The notes under the pieces are model-generated. The model had not been told where the DNA came from. It ran no database searches and saw nothing but the letters and a program-made list of their open reading frames with translations. Below are positions 33,927-42,476 of a stretch of DNA of 64,000 nucleotides, one piece after another. Each line of letters starts with the position of its first letter. The stretch's first letter is position 1. Position numbers and translations under genes: made by a program. Origin of the DNA: Agromyces sp. 3263 (GTDB lineage Bacteria > Actinomycetota > Actinomycetes > Actinomycetales > Microbacteriaceae); contig NZ_JAVDUV010000002.1 of the NCBI RefSeq assembly GCF_031456545.1, positions 992,001 through 1,056,000 on the forward strand, in the 5' to 3' direction.

Positions 33927-34559
33927 GTGTCCGATCGAGACCTGAACTGGAAGTACGTCGACGACTCGGTCGTCGAGACCGATGCCGTCGCCAGGGCACG
34001 CCAGCAGTCCCTCGAACTCGGCATCGAGCCGGTCTCACCCGCCATGGGTGCACAGCTCGCGGTGATCGCCGCTGCGGCACGCGCCGAGTCGATCATCGAG
34101 GTCGGCACCGGCGTGGGCGTGTCGGGGCTCTGGATGCTGCAGACGGTGCGCGGCGCGATGCTCACCTCGATCGACACCGAGAACGAGTACCAGCAGCAGG
34201 CGCGCGAGCACTTCGCGGACGCCGGCATCGCGCCTGCCCGGGTGCGCCTCATCGCCGGCCGCGCGAGCGAGGTGCTGCCGCGCATGAACGAGAGCTCCTA
34301 CGACGTCGTCTTCGTCGACGCGGACGCCCCGTCGGTGATCGAGTACGTCGAGCACGGGCTGCGGCTGGCCAAGCCAGGCGGCAGTGTGCTGGTCGCGCGG
34401 GCGCTCTGGAAGGGGCGGGTGGCCGATCCTGCTCGTCGCGACGATGCGGCCACCGCCTTCCGCGAGCTCATCGCCGAGCTCGCGGCCTCCTCCGCCGTAG
34501 CAACGGCCGTCTCCCCTGCGGGAGACGGCCTGTTGCAGATCGTGAAGCTGGGCGCCTGA
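33927..34559 (+). CDS. SAM-dependent O-methyltransferase (type 3)
   Basis: 210 residues. SAM-binding motif I is IIEVGTGVGVSGLWM near 60-75, followed by the acidic TSIDTENEY and DVVFVDADAP (metal-binding Asp region), as in catechol/caffeoyl-CoA O-methyltransferase-like enzymes and Rv1220c. GTG 33927 follows GGGAG; the frame is open to 33894, but that start would lie in the -10 box. The last codons form a strong hairpin. Substrate unknown. Confidence 0.85.
   Translation: MSDRDLNWKYVDDSVVETDAVARARQQSLELGIEPVSPAMGAQLAVIAAAARAESIIEVGTGVGVSGLWMLQTVRGAMLTSIDTENEYQQQAREHFADAGIAPARVRLIAGRASEVLPRMNESSYDVVFVDADAPSVIEYVEHGLRLAKPGGSVLVARALWKGRVADPARRDDAATAFRELIAELAASSAVATAVSPAGDGLLQIVKLGA
34505..34530 (+). 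terminator. Hairpin within the 3' end of the methyltransferase gene
   Basis: An 11-bp perfect stem (34505-34515 with 34520-34530, GGCCGTCTCCC) and a CTGC loop, extended by CAAC/GTTG with one bulge. It is coding (VSPAGDGLL region) but lies about 30 nt before the stop, and the converging DUF3117 gene begins ending one base later, so it may double as the terminator. Confidence 0.5.
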
Positions 34560-34560
34560 C

Positions 34561-34734
34561 TCAGGCGGGGTTCACGACGCCGCCGAGGACGTCGTAGAGC
34601 TCCTTGGCCTCAGCGTCGTTCACCGAGACGACGAGACGACCGCCACCCTCGAGTGGAACTCGAACGATGATGAGTCGACCCTCCTTCACAGCCTCCATAG
34701 GCCCGTCTCCGGTGCGTGGCTTCATGGCCGCCAT
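34561..34734 (-). CDS. DUF3117 family small protein
   Basis: 57 residues beginning MAAMKPRTGDGP and ending with a beta-rich half (EGRLIIVRVPLEGGGRLVV). This is the DUF3117 family, near-invariant across actinobacteria (compare Rv1211) and of unknown function. ATG 34734 follows a strong GAAAGGGG site, which rules out the longer reading from 34776. GATAAT-like sequence near 34768 may be the -10 box. The 160-nt gap upstream holds no gene I can see. Confidence 0.92.
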   Translation of the reverse strand: MAAMKPRTGDGPMEAVKEGRLIIVRVPLEGGGRLVVSVNDAEAKELYDVLGGVVNPA

Positions 34735-34894
34735 TGAGCTACCCCTTTCGTGGCTGACCTTCCTATTATCGGCCATCCCAAGCGGTGCTGGGAAATCGCA
34801 GGGAGACTGTGGAGAACGCTTGCTGCCCCGATGCCTCGGCGCAGCGGCATCCGTCGACGCCGATTCGCACGCTCATCAGGCCGACCAGCACCGA

Positions 34895-36154
34895 TCACGG
34901 CGGCGTCCAGTCGCGCCCGTCCACTCCCCAGCAGATGAGGAGCCACCCCACCTGCAGGACGAGCAAGAGCACCACGAGGCTCCAGCGGTACCAGCGGGCC
35001 CTCGGGAGCGCCAGTGCGCCGAGCAGCGGGAAGAGCGGTGCGAGGATGCGGAACGTGCTCGATTGCGGGAAGAACACCGCGAGCAGATAGACGGCGTACG
35101 CGATGGACCAGAACCGGATGTCAGCGCCGAGGCGCCCGACCGCGGGTGACGCGAGGAACAGGCTGAACCCCACGATGAGCGCGACCACCGCGATCGTGCC
35201 GAGCGGCTGGCCCAGCCACCAGTCCCCCGACTGGAACCACGCCGTGAACGGCACGAGCTCGCGGTAGCCGATGTACGCCGAGCGCCACGCCAACTCGGTG
35301 TCGGTGTAGGCGTGCAGGTCGCCGGTCGCCCACCACGCGACGCCGATCCATGCGAGCCCCGACAGGCCGGCGAAGACCGCAGCGGATGCCGCGAGCACGC
35401 GGTCGCGCACGGGGAACGGATCCCTGCCGCGCCGGATCCAGCGCCACGCCCAGTGCAGTACGAGCGCGAGGGCGAAGGCGAGCGCCCCCGGCCGGGTGAA
35501 CGACCAGGCGAGCACGACCGGGAACAACCAGGCGTAGCGCCGCTCGACGAGCAGCAGGAGCGCCAGCGCGAGCCAGAGGAATCCGAGGGACTCCGCGTAT
35601 CCGAACTGCATGATCGGCGAGACCGGCGCGACGCAGAAGAGCACCACGGCGAAGAGCGCCCGGTCGGGCTCGAGGAACCGCGACATGAGCCGGTGGAACA
35701 CGAGCGCCGCGCCGAGCCCGGCGGCGACGGCGATGACCACCGAGGCGACGTTCCACGGGATCGAGAGCCACGTGAGCACCCCGGCGAGCCCCGGGTACAG
35801 GGGCAGGAACGCCCAGGCGTTCTCGCCGACGTGGACGCCGTCGGGATACGGCAGCTCGCGCGGGTACCCGCCGAGCGCGACGATCTGGTACCAGCGCGCA
35901 TCCCAGAGGTTGGCGTACTCGAAGTACCCGGGCCGCGCCCCCGTCCAGGAGTTCGGGCCCTGCTCGTTCGCGAGGAGGAGCACGAACACCGTCGTCACGG
36001 CCCGGGCCGCGGCGTAGACGAGCACGACCTTCGCCCACCAGGGCAGCAACCGCCACCGGACCCTCGGCGACGCGCGCGTCACCCGGAACGGATCGAGCTC
36101 GCGCTCGCGCCTCGCCGGCGCGGACGCCGCCGTGCCCTGCGTCTCAGGCTCCAC
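34895..36154 (-). CDS. GT-C mannosyltransferase-like membrane protein (PIG-V type)
   Basis: 419 residues from GTG 36154, with about ten membrane helices. The first extracytoplasmic loop holds the catalytic-type acidic motif in NLWDARWYQIVALGGYP near residue 80, like the WDAxWY motif of PIG-V and related lipid-phosphate-dependent glycosyltransferases. It probably adds mannose to a cell-envelope acceptor. GTG 36154 overlaps the dapE stop by 11 nt; an ATG at 36226 would overlap it by 83 nt and seems less likely. Start confidence is moderate. Confidence 0.78.
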   Translation of the reverse strand: MEPETQGTAASAPARRERELDPFRVTRASPRVRWRLLPWWAKVVLVYAAARAVTTVFVLLLANEQGPNSWTGARPGYFEYANLWDARWYQIVALGGYPRELPYPDGVHVGENAWAFLPLYPGLAGVLTWLSIPWNVASVVIAVAAGLGAALVFHRLMSRFLEPDRALFAVVLFCVAPVSPIMQFGYAESLGFLWLALALLLLVERRYAWLFPVVLAWSFTRPGALAFALALVLHWAWRWIRRGRDPFPVRDRVLAASAAVFAGLSGLAWIGVAWWATGDLHAYTDTELAWRSAYIGYRELVPFTAWFQSGDWWLGQPLGTIAVVALIVGFSLFLASPAVGRLGADIRFWSIAYAVYLLAVFFPQSSTFRILAPLFPLLGALALPRARWYRWSLVVLLLVLQVGWLLICWGVDGRDWTPP

Positions 36155-37244
36155 CGGTGAGCCATGCGCGCAGGGCGCGCTCGCAGGAGAGGATCTGGTC
36201 GGTCGGGACGCGCTCATCGTCGGCATGCGCCTTGAGCGGATCGCCGGGGCCGAAGTTCACCGCGGGGATGCCGAGCGCGCTGAAGCGCGCGACATCCGTC
36301 CACCCGTACTTCGGCCGCGCCTCGCCGCCGACCGCGCGAACGAACTGCTGTGCGAGCGGGTCGTCGAGTCCGGGGCGCGCGCCCTCGGCCTCGTCGACGA
36401 CGGTGAGCTCGTACTCCGGGAAGAGCCCCCGCACGAGCTCGATCGCCTCGGCGACCGAACGGCTCGGCGCGAATCGGTAGTTCACGTGCAGCATCGCCTC
36501 GTCGGGGATCACGTTGCCCGCGACCCCGCCCGTCACGCCCACCGCGTTGAGGCCCTCGCGGTACTCGAGGCCGTCGACCTCGACGGTCGCGGCCTCGTAC
36601 GCCGCGAGGCGATCGAGCGCGGGGGCGAGCTTGTGGATCGCGTTCTCCCCCACCCAGCTGCGCGCCGAGTGGGCCCGCCGGCCGTACGCGCGCAGCTCGA
36701 CACGGAGGTTGCCGTTGCATCCGCCCTCGACCCGCGCGTTCGACGGCTCGCCGAGGATCGCGAAGTCACCGGCGAAGAGCTCGGGGCGGTGACGCGCGAG
36801 CCGGCCCAGGCCGTTCAGTTCGGCCGAGACCTCCTCGTGGTCGTACCACATCCACGTGAGGTCGACGACGGGGTCCACGAGCTCGAGCGCGAGCTTCAGC
36901 TGCACGGCGACGCCCGCCTTCATGTCCACCGTGCCGCGGCCCCAGAGGTACTGCTGGCCGTCGATGGTCTCGAAGCGGGTCGGCAGGTTGGCGTTGATCG
37001 GCACGGTGTCGAGATGGCCGGCGATGACGACGCGGCGCTCGCGGCCGAGGTTCGTGCGCGCCACCACGGTGTCACCGTCGCGGATGAGCTCCAGGTGCGC
37101 GGCGCCCGCCAGGGCCTCGACCACGAGGTCGGCGAGGCGGGTCTCATCGCCCGACACGCTCGGCACATCGCAGATCGCCCGCGTGATGGCGATGGAGTTG
37201 GCGGTCAGGTCGAGCGCGGGCTGGGCCGGGGCGGGAGTCGACAT
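36144..37244 (-). CDS. dapE: Succinyl-diaminopimelate desuccinylase
   Basis: 366 residues, M20 family. Metal and catalytic residues are visible: [26 protein letters not shown], and the final [15 protein letters not shown]. It hydrolyses N-succinyl-LL-diaminopimelate in lysine and peptidoglycan precursor synthesis. A TAGACT -10 box ends 6 nt before ATG 37244 (leaderless). It is divergent from dapD, with which it shares the pathway, and is followed by the mannosyltransferase-like gene with an 11-nt overlap. Confidence 0.93.
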   Translation of the reverse strand: MSTPAPAQPALDLTANSIAITRAICDVPSVSGDETRLADLVVEALAGAAHLELIRDGDTVVARTNLGRERRVVIAGHLDTVPINANLPTRFETIDGQQYLWGRGTVDMKAGVAVQLKLALELVDPVVDLTWMWYDHEEVSAELNGLGRLARHRPELFAGDFAILGEPSNARVEGGCNGNLRVELRAYGRRAHSARSWVGENAIHKLAPALDRLAAYEAATVEVDGLEYREGLNAVGVTGGVAGNVIPDEAMLHVNYRFAPSRSVAEAIELVRGLFPEYELTVVDEAEGARPGLDDPLAQQFVRAVGGEARPKYGWTDVARFSALGIPAVNFGPGDPLKAHADDERVPTDQILSCERALRAWLTGGA

Positions 37245-37250
37245 GCCACG

Positions 37251-37256
37251 AGTCTA
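37251..37256 (-). promoter_or_regulatory. Leaderless promoter -10 box TAGACT (dapE)
   Basis: Minus-strand TAGACT ends 6 nt before ATG 37244. No ribosome binding site. Confidence 0.55.
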
Positions 37257-37365
37257 CGGATGGCGGCGCCCGCGACCGGGCGTCGGCCGGTCCGAGGCGT
37301 GCCTCGCCGCGGCGTCCCCGGTCGCCATCGCACGTCACGGATGCCGCGTGACGGGAGCCCGCCGG

Positions 37366-37371
37366 TACGCT
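37366..37371 (+). promoter_or_regulatory. Leaderless promoter -10 box TACGCT (dapD)
   Basis: TACGCT ends 6 nt before ATG 37378 and there is no ribosome binding site. It fixes the dapD start, excluding much longer upstream readings. Confidence 0.55.
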
Positions 37372-37377
37372 GGACGC

Positions 37378-38337
37378 ATGCCCGCCAGCACCGACACCGC
37401 CTCATCGCCTGCCCGCTTCGCATGGGGCCACGGCCTCGCGACGGTCGCCGCCGACGGCACCGTGCTCGACACCTGGTACCCGTCGCCGGCGCTGGGCGCC
37501 GCCGACGGCTCGGCCCTGCCGGTCGAGCTCCGCCCGCTCACCGGACCCGACGACCGCCGCGCCGTCGCCGTCGAGGCCGTCACGGTGCAGGTGGACCTCG
37601 ACGCACCGCCGACGGGCACGTCCGACGCCTACCTCCGCCTCCACGTGCTGTCGCACCTGCTGGCACGACCGAACGAGGTGAACCTCGACGGCATCTTCGC
37701 GCACCTCCCCGCCGTGGTGTGGACGAACGCGGGCCCGGTGCATCCGGCCGACTTCGACCGCCTGCGGCCGACGCTGCAGCGCGCCGGCATCCAGGCGACC
37801 GGGCTCGACAAGTTCCCGCGGCTGCTCGACTACGTCACTCCCGAGCGCGTGCGCATCGCGGATGCCTCGCGCGTGCGCCTCGGCGCCCACCTCGCTCCCG
37901 GTACCACGGTCATGCACGAGGGGTTCGTCAACTTCAACGCCGGCACGCTCGGCACGTCCATGGTCGAGGGCCGGGTGTCGCAGGGCGTCGTCGTCGGCGA
38001 CGGCAGCGACATCGGCGGGGGCGCCTCCGTCATGGGCACCCTCTCGGGCGGCGGCACGCAGCGCGTGGCCATCGGCGAGCGCGCCCTGCTCGGGGCGAAC
38101 TCGGGCATCGGCATCTCCATCGGCGACGACTCGGTCGTGGAGGCCGGGCTCTACGTCACGGCCGGCTCGAAGGTGGTGCTGGTGGGCCGCGCGGGTGAGG
38201 CGGGGCGCACCGTGAAGGCCGTCGAACTGTCGGGCGTCCCGAACCTGCTGTTCCGCAGGAACTCGCTCAACGGACAGGTCGAGGTGCTCTCCCGTACCGG
38301 CGAGGGCGTCGCCCTCAACGCGGCGCTGCACGCCTGA
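37378..38337 (+). CDS. dapD: 2,3,4,5-tetrahydropyridine-2,6-dicarboxylate N-succinyltransferase
   Basis: 319 residues. The C-terminal half is a left-handed beta-helix of hexapeptide repeats ([20 protein letters not shown], then [21 protein letters not shown]), typical of the actinobacterial DapD class (compare Rv1201c). It transfers succinyl from succinyl-CoA to tetrahydrodipicolinate. With dapE opposite and dapC at 42477 it shows that lysine/DAP synthesis runs by the succinylase route. Start ATG 37378 from the leaderless promoter. Confidence 0.93.
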   Translation: MPASTDTASSPARFAWGHGLATVAADGTVLDTWYPSPALGAADGSALPVELRPLTGPDDRRAVAVEAVTVQVDLDAPPTGTSDAYLRLHVLSHLLARPNEVNLDGIFAHLPAVVWTNAGPVHPADFDRLRPTLQRAGIQATGLDKFPRLLDYVTPERVRIADASRVRLGAHLAPGTTVMHEGFVNFNAGTLGTSMVEGRVSQGVVVGDGSDIGGGASVMGTLSGGGTQRVAIGERALLGANSGIGISIGDDSVVEAGLYVTAGSKVVLVGRAGEAGRTVKAVELSGVPNLLFRRNSLNGQVEVLSRTGEGVALNAALHA

Positions 38338-38359
38338 GACGCGGGCACCCCGGGTCGAC

Positions 38360-38393
38360 TACAGTGGGGTGCTCAGGCCGCCGCTGGGCGGCC
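38360..38393 (+). promoter_or_regulatory. -10 box and leader stem-loop before the acylase gene
   Basis: TACAGT at 38360-38365 fits a -10 box. A GC hairpin (GGCCGCC/GGCGGCC, 38376-38393, GCTG loop) would sit at the very 5' end of the transcript, before the GAAGGAG site. It could equally be the dapD terminator. Confidence 0.35.
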
Positions 38394-38421
38394 GTCGTCA
38401 TGCGCATCACGAAGGAGTGAC

Positions 38422-40998
38422 GTGGGCACCGACGCACCGCGCACCCGCAGGCACCGCGGTCTCACCGTGCTGGTCGTCGTCCTCATCGCGGTGCTGGTCG
38501 TCGGCGGCGCGACGGCCGGGTTCGGCTGGTGGACGGTGCAGCGCTCCTTCCCCACCACGAGCGGAGAGGTCGACGTCGCCGGCCTCGACGCGACGGTGAT
38601 CGTGTACCGCGACGACGCGGGGATCCCGCAGCTGGTGGCCGAGACCGACCACGACCTCTTCTTCGCGCAGGGCTACGTGCACGCGCAGGACCGGTTCTGG
38701 GAGATGGACTTCCGACGGCACGTGACCGCCGGGCGCGTCGCCGAGCTCTTCGGCGAGTCGCAGGTGTCGACGGACGCCTTCATCCGCACGCTCGACTGGC
38801 GGGGCGTGGCCGAGCAGGAGTACGCGCTGCTCGACCCGGTGTCGCGGGCGTACTACGACGCCTACGCCGAGGGCGTGAACGCCTACCTCGGCGAACGCGA
38901 CGGCGCCGGGCTCTCGCTCGAGTACGCGGTGCTCGGGCTGCAGAACCCCGGCTACGAGCCCGAGTCGTGGACGGCCGTCGACTCGATCGCCTGGCTGAAG
39001 GCGATGGCCTGGGACCTGCGCTCGAACCTCGAGGACGAGGTCGATCGCGCACTGCTCGCGGCGGCGTTGCCACCCGAGGAGGTCGCCCGGCTCCACCCGG
39101 CGTTCCCCTTCGGGCAGATGCCGACGATCATGGAGGGCCCCGTCGCCGCGGCACCTGCCGCGACGGACGTCGTGCCCCTGCCCGACGACGGTGCTGTCGC
39201 CCAGAACGCCCCGGATGCCGCGACCCTCGACGCCTACGCTGCGCCCGTCGCGCGGCTCAGAACCCTGCTCGACGGCATCCCCGAGCTGCTGGGGCCGGAG
39301 GGCGGCGACCTCGGCTCGAACTCGTGGGTGGTCTCGGGCGCGCACTCGGAGTCGGGGCTCCCGCTGCTTGCGAACGACCCGCACCTCGGGCCCGCCATGC
39401 CCTCCATCTGGACGCAGATGGGCCTGCACTGCGCCGAGGTCGGCGAGGCGTGCGGCTTCGACGTGGCCGGGTACACGTTCTCCGGTCTTCCCGGCGTGAT
39501 CATCGGGCACAACGAGCGCATCGCCTGGGGGTTCACCAACCTCGGTCCCGACGTCGCCGACCTCTACCTCGAACGCGTCGACGGGGACGCCTACGAATAC
39601 GACGGAGCGTCGCTTCCCCTCACGCTCCGCGAGGAGACGATCGAGGTCGCCGGCGGGGATCCCGTCGCCATCACGGTGCGGTCCACCGCGAGGGGACCGC
39701 TCGTCACCGACATCGACGCGGACTTCGCCCAGGTCGCCCGGGGGTACCCCGCGGCATCCGGCCAGCCCGACGGCGAGTACGCGCTGTCACTGCAGTGGAC
39801 CGCGCTCACGCCCGGCCGCACGCCCGCCTCGATCTTCGCGATGAACCGCGCCCAGGACTGGAATGCCTTCCGGTCCGCGGCCGCGCTGTTCGACGTGCCC
39901 GCCCAGAACCTCGTCTACGCCGACGTGGACGGGAACATCGGATACCAGGCACCCGGGGCCATCCCCGTCCGGCTCACGGGCGACGGCACCGTGCCACTGC
40001 CCGGGTGGACGAGCGCGAACGGCTGGTCGGGCACGGTCCCCTTCGACCAGTTGCCGTCCGTGCTCAACCCCGAGCGCGGCTACCTCGTGACCGCCAACAA
40101 CGCGGTGAGCTCGTCGGGCCCGATGCTCACGAAGGACTGGGATCTCGGCTACCGGGCCTCGGGCATCGAGCGCATGCTGCAGGAACGCATCGCCTCGGGC
40201 GAGAAGATCACCGCCGCAGACCTCGCGACGATGCAGCTCGACACCGCCGACGCGAACGCCGCTGCCCTCCTTCCCGTCATCGCCGAGCTCGACCTCGACG
40301 GCGACGCGGCGCGCGGCGCGGAACTGCTCGACGGGTGGAACACCCGAGCCGACGTGGACAGTGCCGAGGCCGCCTACTTCGCCGTGTTCTGGCGCACCCT
40401 GCTCGACGACATGTTCGGCGGCCTTCCCGAGCAGACCCGTCCCGTCGGCGGCGACCGGTGGTTCAGCGTCGTGGGCACCCTCCTCGGCGAGCCCGATGCG
40501 GTGTGGTGGACCAACGAGCACGAGGGCGTCGCCGGCCGCGACGCGATGATCGCCCACGCGCTCGACGAGGCGTGGACCGAGGCATCCGACCGCATGGGGA
40601 GCGACCCCGACGGCTGGCGCTGGGGCCGGCTGCACACGCTCACCCTCGCCAACCAGAGCTTCGGCGAATCGGGCATCGCCCCCATCGAGTGGCTGTTCAA
40701 CCGAGGCCCCTACGAGCTCGGCGGCGGTTCGGCGATCGTCAACGCGATCGGCTGGGACGCCCGGGGCGACTACGGCGTCGACTGGGTGCCGTCGCTGCGC
40801 ATGGTCGTCGACCTCGACAGCCTCGACGACTCCCGGTGGATCAACCTCACCGGCGCATCCGGCCACGCGTTCGACCCGCACTACGCCGACCAGGCGCCGC
40901 TCTGGCAGCGTGGCGAGACCAGGGCATGGCCCTTCACCCTCGCGGCGGTGCAGGATGCGGCGGCGCAGACCCTGCGTCTCAGCCCCGCGAAGGGCTGA
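38422..40998 (+). CDS. Penicillin acylase family (S45) Ntn-hydrolase, membrane anchored
   Basis: 858 residues. One N-terminal membrane helix (about 13-35) is followed by an alpha-chain region starting DDAGIPQLVAETDHDLFFAQGY. The autocatalytic cleavage site is G297|S298-N-S-W, Ser298 becoming the nucleophile of the beta chain, which runs to the end with LPGVIIGHNERIAWGFTN. The family hydrolyses amides such as penicillins or N-acyl homoserine lactones; the natural substrate is unknown. GTG 38422 follows GAAGGAG. It lies between lysine genes and citrate synthase without obvious pathway links. The maturation site is intact. Confidence 0.9.
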   Translation: MGTDAPRTRRHRGLTVLVVVLIAVLVVGGATAGFGWWTVQRSFPTTSGEVDVAGLDATVIVYRDDAGIPQLVAETDHDLFFAQGYVHAQDRFWEMDFRRHVTAGRVAELFGESQVSTDAFIRTLDWRGVAEQEYALLDPVSRAYYDAYAEGVNAYLGERDGAGLSLEYAVLGLQNPGYEPESWTAVDSIAWLKAMAWDLRSNLEDEVDRALLAAALPPEEVARLHPAFPFGQMPTIMEGPVAAAPAATDVVPLPDDGAVAQNAPDAATLDAYAAPVARLRTLLDGIPELLGPEGGDLGSNSWVVSGAHSESGLPLLANDPHLGPAMPSIWTQMGLHCAEVGEACGFDVAGYTFSGLPGVIIGHNERIAWGFTNLGPDVADLYLERVDGDAYEYDGASLPLTLREETIEVAGGDPVAITVRSTARGPLVTDIDADFAQVARGYPAASGQPDGEYALSLQWTALTPGRTPASIFAMNRAQDWNAFRSAAALFDVPAQNLVYADVDGNIGYQAPGAIPVRLTGDGTVPLPGWTSANGWSGTVPFDQLPSVLNPERGYLVTANNAVSSSGPMLTKDWDLGYRASGIERMLQERIASGEKITAADLATMQLDTADANAAALLPVIAELDLDGDAARGAELLDGWNTRADVDSAEAAYFAVFWRTLLDDMFGGLPEQTRPVGGDRWFSVVGTLLGEPDAVWWTNEHEGVAGRDAMIAHALDEAWTEASDRMGSDPDGWRWGRLHTLTLANQSFGESGIAPIEWLFNRGPYELGGGSAIVNAIGWDARGDYGVDWVPSLRMVVDLDSLDDSRWINLTGASGHAFDPHYADQAPLWQRGETRAWPFTLAAVQDAAAQTLRLSPAKG

Positions 40999-41010
40999 TC
41001 GCCCGGCCGC

Positions 41011-42354
41011 TCAGGCCGAGGGGTAGTTGCGCTCGGGCTCGCCCACGTACAGCTGCTGCGGGCGACCGATCTTGGTCTGCGGGTCGAGGTTCATCTCGCG
41101 CCAGTGCGCCATCCACCCGGGCAGGCGCCCGATCGCGAACAGCACGGTGAACATGCGGGTGGGGAAGCCCATCGCCTTGTAAATCACGCCGGTGTAGAAG
41201 TCGACGTTCGGGTAGAGGCGACGCTCCTTGAAGTAGTCGTCCTCGAGGGCGATCTGCTCGAGCTCCTTCGCGAGGTCGAGCAGCGGGTCGTTCACGCCGA
41301 GGCCCGCGAGCACCTCGTCGGCCGACTCCTTGACGAGCTTCGCCCGCGGGTCGTAGTTCTTGTAGACGCGGTGCCCGAAGCCCATGAGCTTCACCCCGTC
41401 CTCCTTGCGCTTCACGCGCTCGACGAACTTCGCGACGCCCTCGCCCGAGTCCTGGATGCGGGCCAGCATCTGCAGCACGGCCTCGTTGGCCCCGCCGTGG
41501 AGCGGCCCCGAGAGGGCTTGGATGCCCGCGGAGATCGAGGCGTAGAGGTTGGCGCCGGTGGAGCCGACGAGGCGCACGGTCGACGTGGACGCGTTCTGCT
41601 CGTGGTCCTCGTGGAGGATGAGCAGGCGATCGAGCGCCTTCGAGAGCACCGGGTCGATCTCGTACGGCTCGGCCATGTTGCCGAAGTTCAGGCGCAGGAA
41701 GTTGTCGACGAAGCTCAGCGAGTTGTCGGGGTACAGGAACGCCTGCCCGATGCTCTTCTTGTGCGCGTACGCCGCGATGACGGGGAGCTTCGCGAGCAGC
41801 CGGACCATCGTGAGCTCGACGTGGTCGAGATCGTGCGGGTCCGAGGAGTCCTCGTAGTACGTCGAGAGCGCCGACACGGCGCTCGACAGCACCGACATGG
41901 GGTGCGCGGTGTGGGGCAGCGCGGAGAAGAACCGCTTCAGGTCCTCGTGGAGGAGCGTGTGACGGCGGATCTTCTCGTCGAACTCGCCCAGTTCGTCGGC
42001 GGTGGGCAGCTGCCCGTAGATGAGCAGCCAGGCCACTTCGAGGTAGGTGGAGCCCTTGGCGAGCTGCTCGATCGGGTAGCCGCGGTAACGGAGGATGCCC
42101 TGCTCGCCATCGATGTAGGTGATCGCCGACCGCGTCGAGGCGGTGTTCACGAAGCCGTAGTCGAGCGCGGTGAGGCCGGTCTGCCGGGTGAGCGTCGACA
42201 CGTCGATGCTCGAGTGGCCGTCGATCGCCGGCTGGATCGGGAACTCCGCGACGCCGCCCGGGAACGAGAGGCTCGCCGTGGCGGGGGTCTTCCCGTCGGC
42301 CTGGTTCACGACGTCGCTCACGGCGCCTCCTGTGATCGTCACTTGCGCGGTCAC
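41011..42354 (-). CDS. gltA: Citrate synthase
   Basis: 447 residues, the type II hexameric length. Catalytic residues appear in LILHEDHEQNAS, GPLHGGANE and PNVDFYTG (His, His, Asp), with GFGHRVYKNYDPR contacting substrate. It condenses oxaloacetate and acetyl-CoA in the TCA cycle. GTG 42354 follows GGAAAGCAGG. TAGGCT on the minus strand at 42398-42403 is a likely -10 box. It converges on the acylase with a 12-nt gap. Confidence 0.95.
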   Translation of the reverse strand: MTAQVTITGGAVSDVVNQADGKTPATASLSFPGGVAEFPIQPAIDGHSSIDVSTLTRQTGLTALDYGFVNTASTRSAITYIDGEQGILRYRGYPIEQLAKGSTYLEVAWLLIYGQLPTADELGEFDEKIRRHTLLHEDLKRFFSALPHTAHPMSVLSSAVSALSTYYEDSSDPHDLDHVELTMVRLLAKLPVIAAYAHKKSIGQAFLYPDNSLSFVDNFLRLNFGNMAEPYEIDPVLSKALDRLLILHEDHEQNASTSTVRLVGSTGANLYASISAGIQALSGPLHGGANEAVLQMLARIQDSGEGVAKFVERVKRKEDGVKLMGFGHRVYKNYDPRAKLVKESADEVLAGLGVNDPLLDLAKELEQIALEDDYFKERRLYPNVDFYTGVIYKAMGFPTRMFTVLFAIGRLPGWMAHWREMNLDPQTKIGRPQQLYVGEPERNYPSA

Positions 42355-42476
42355 CTGCTTTCCGGACAGGGGCCGAGTCGGCCGAGGTCCGAATACAGCC
42401 TAGACGTGCTCCGGGCACACTGTCGCATCCCCCAAGACATCGGGCCTTCCGTTGGCGGTTGGCACAGTGGGCGCGC

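Noticed and set aside
36155..36226. Longer start of the mannosyltransferase-like gene at ATG 36226
   Set aside because: It would overlap dapE by 83 nt with no ribosome binding site; GTG 36154 gives an 11-nt overlap. Not excluded.
38529..41150. Arg-rich plus-strand frame of 873 codons
   Set aside because: +2 frame shadow of the penicillin-acylase gene, whose domain structure is clear.
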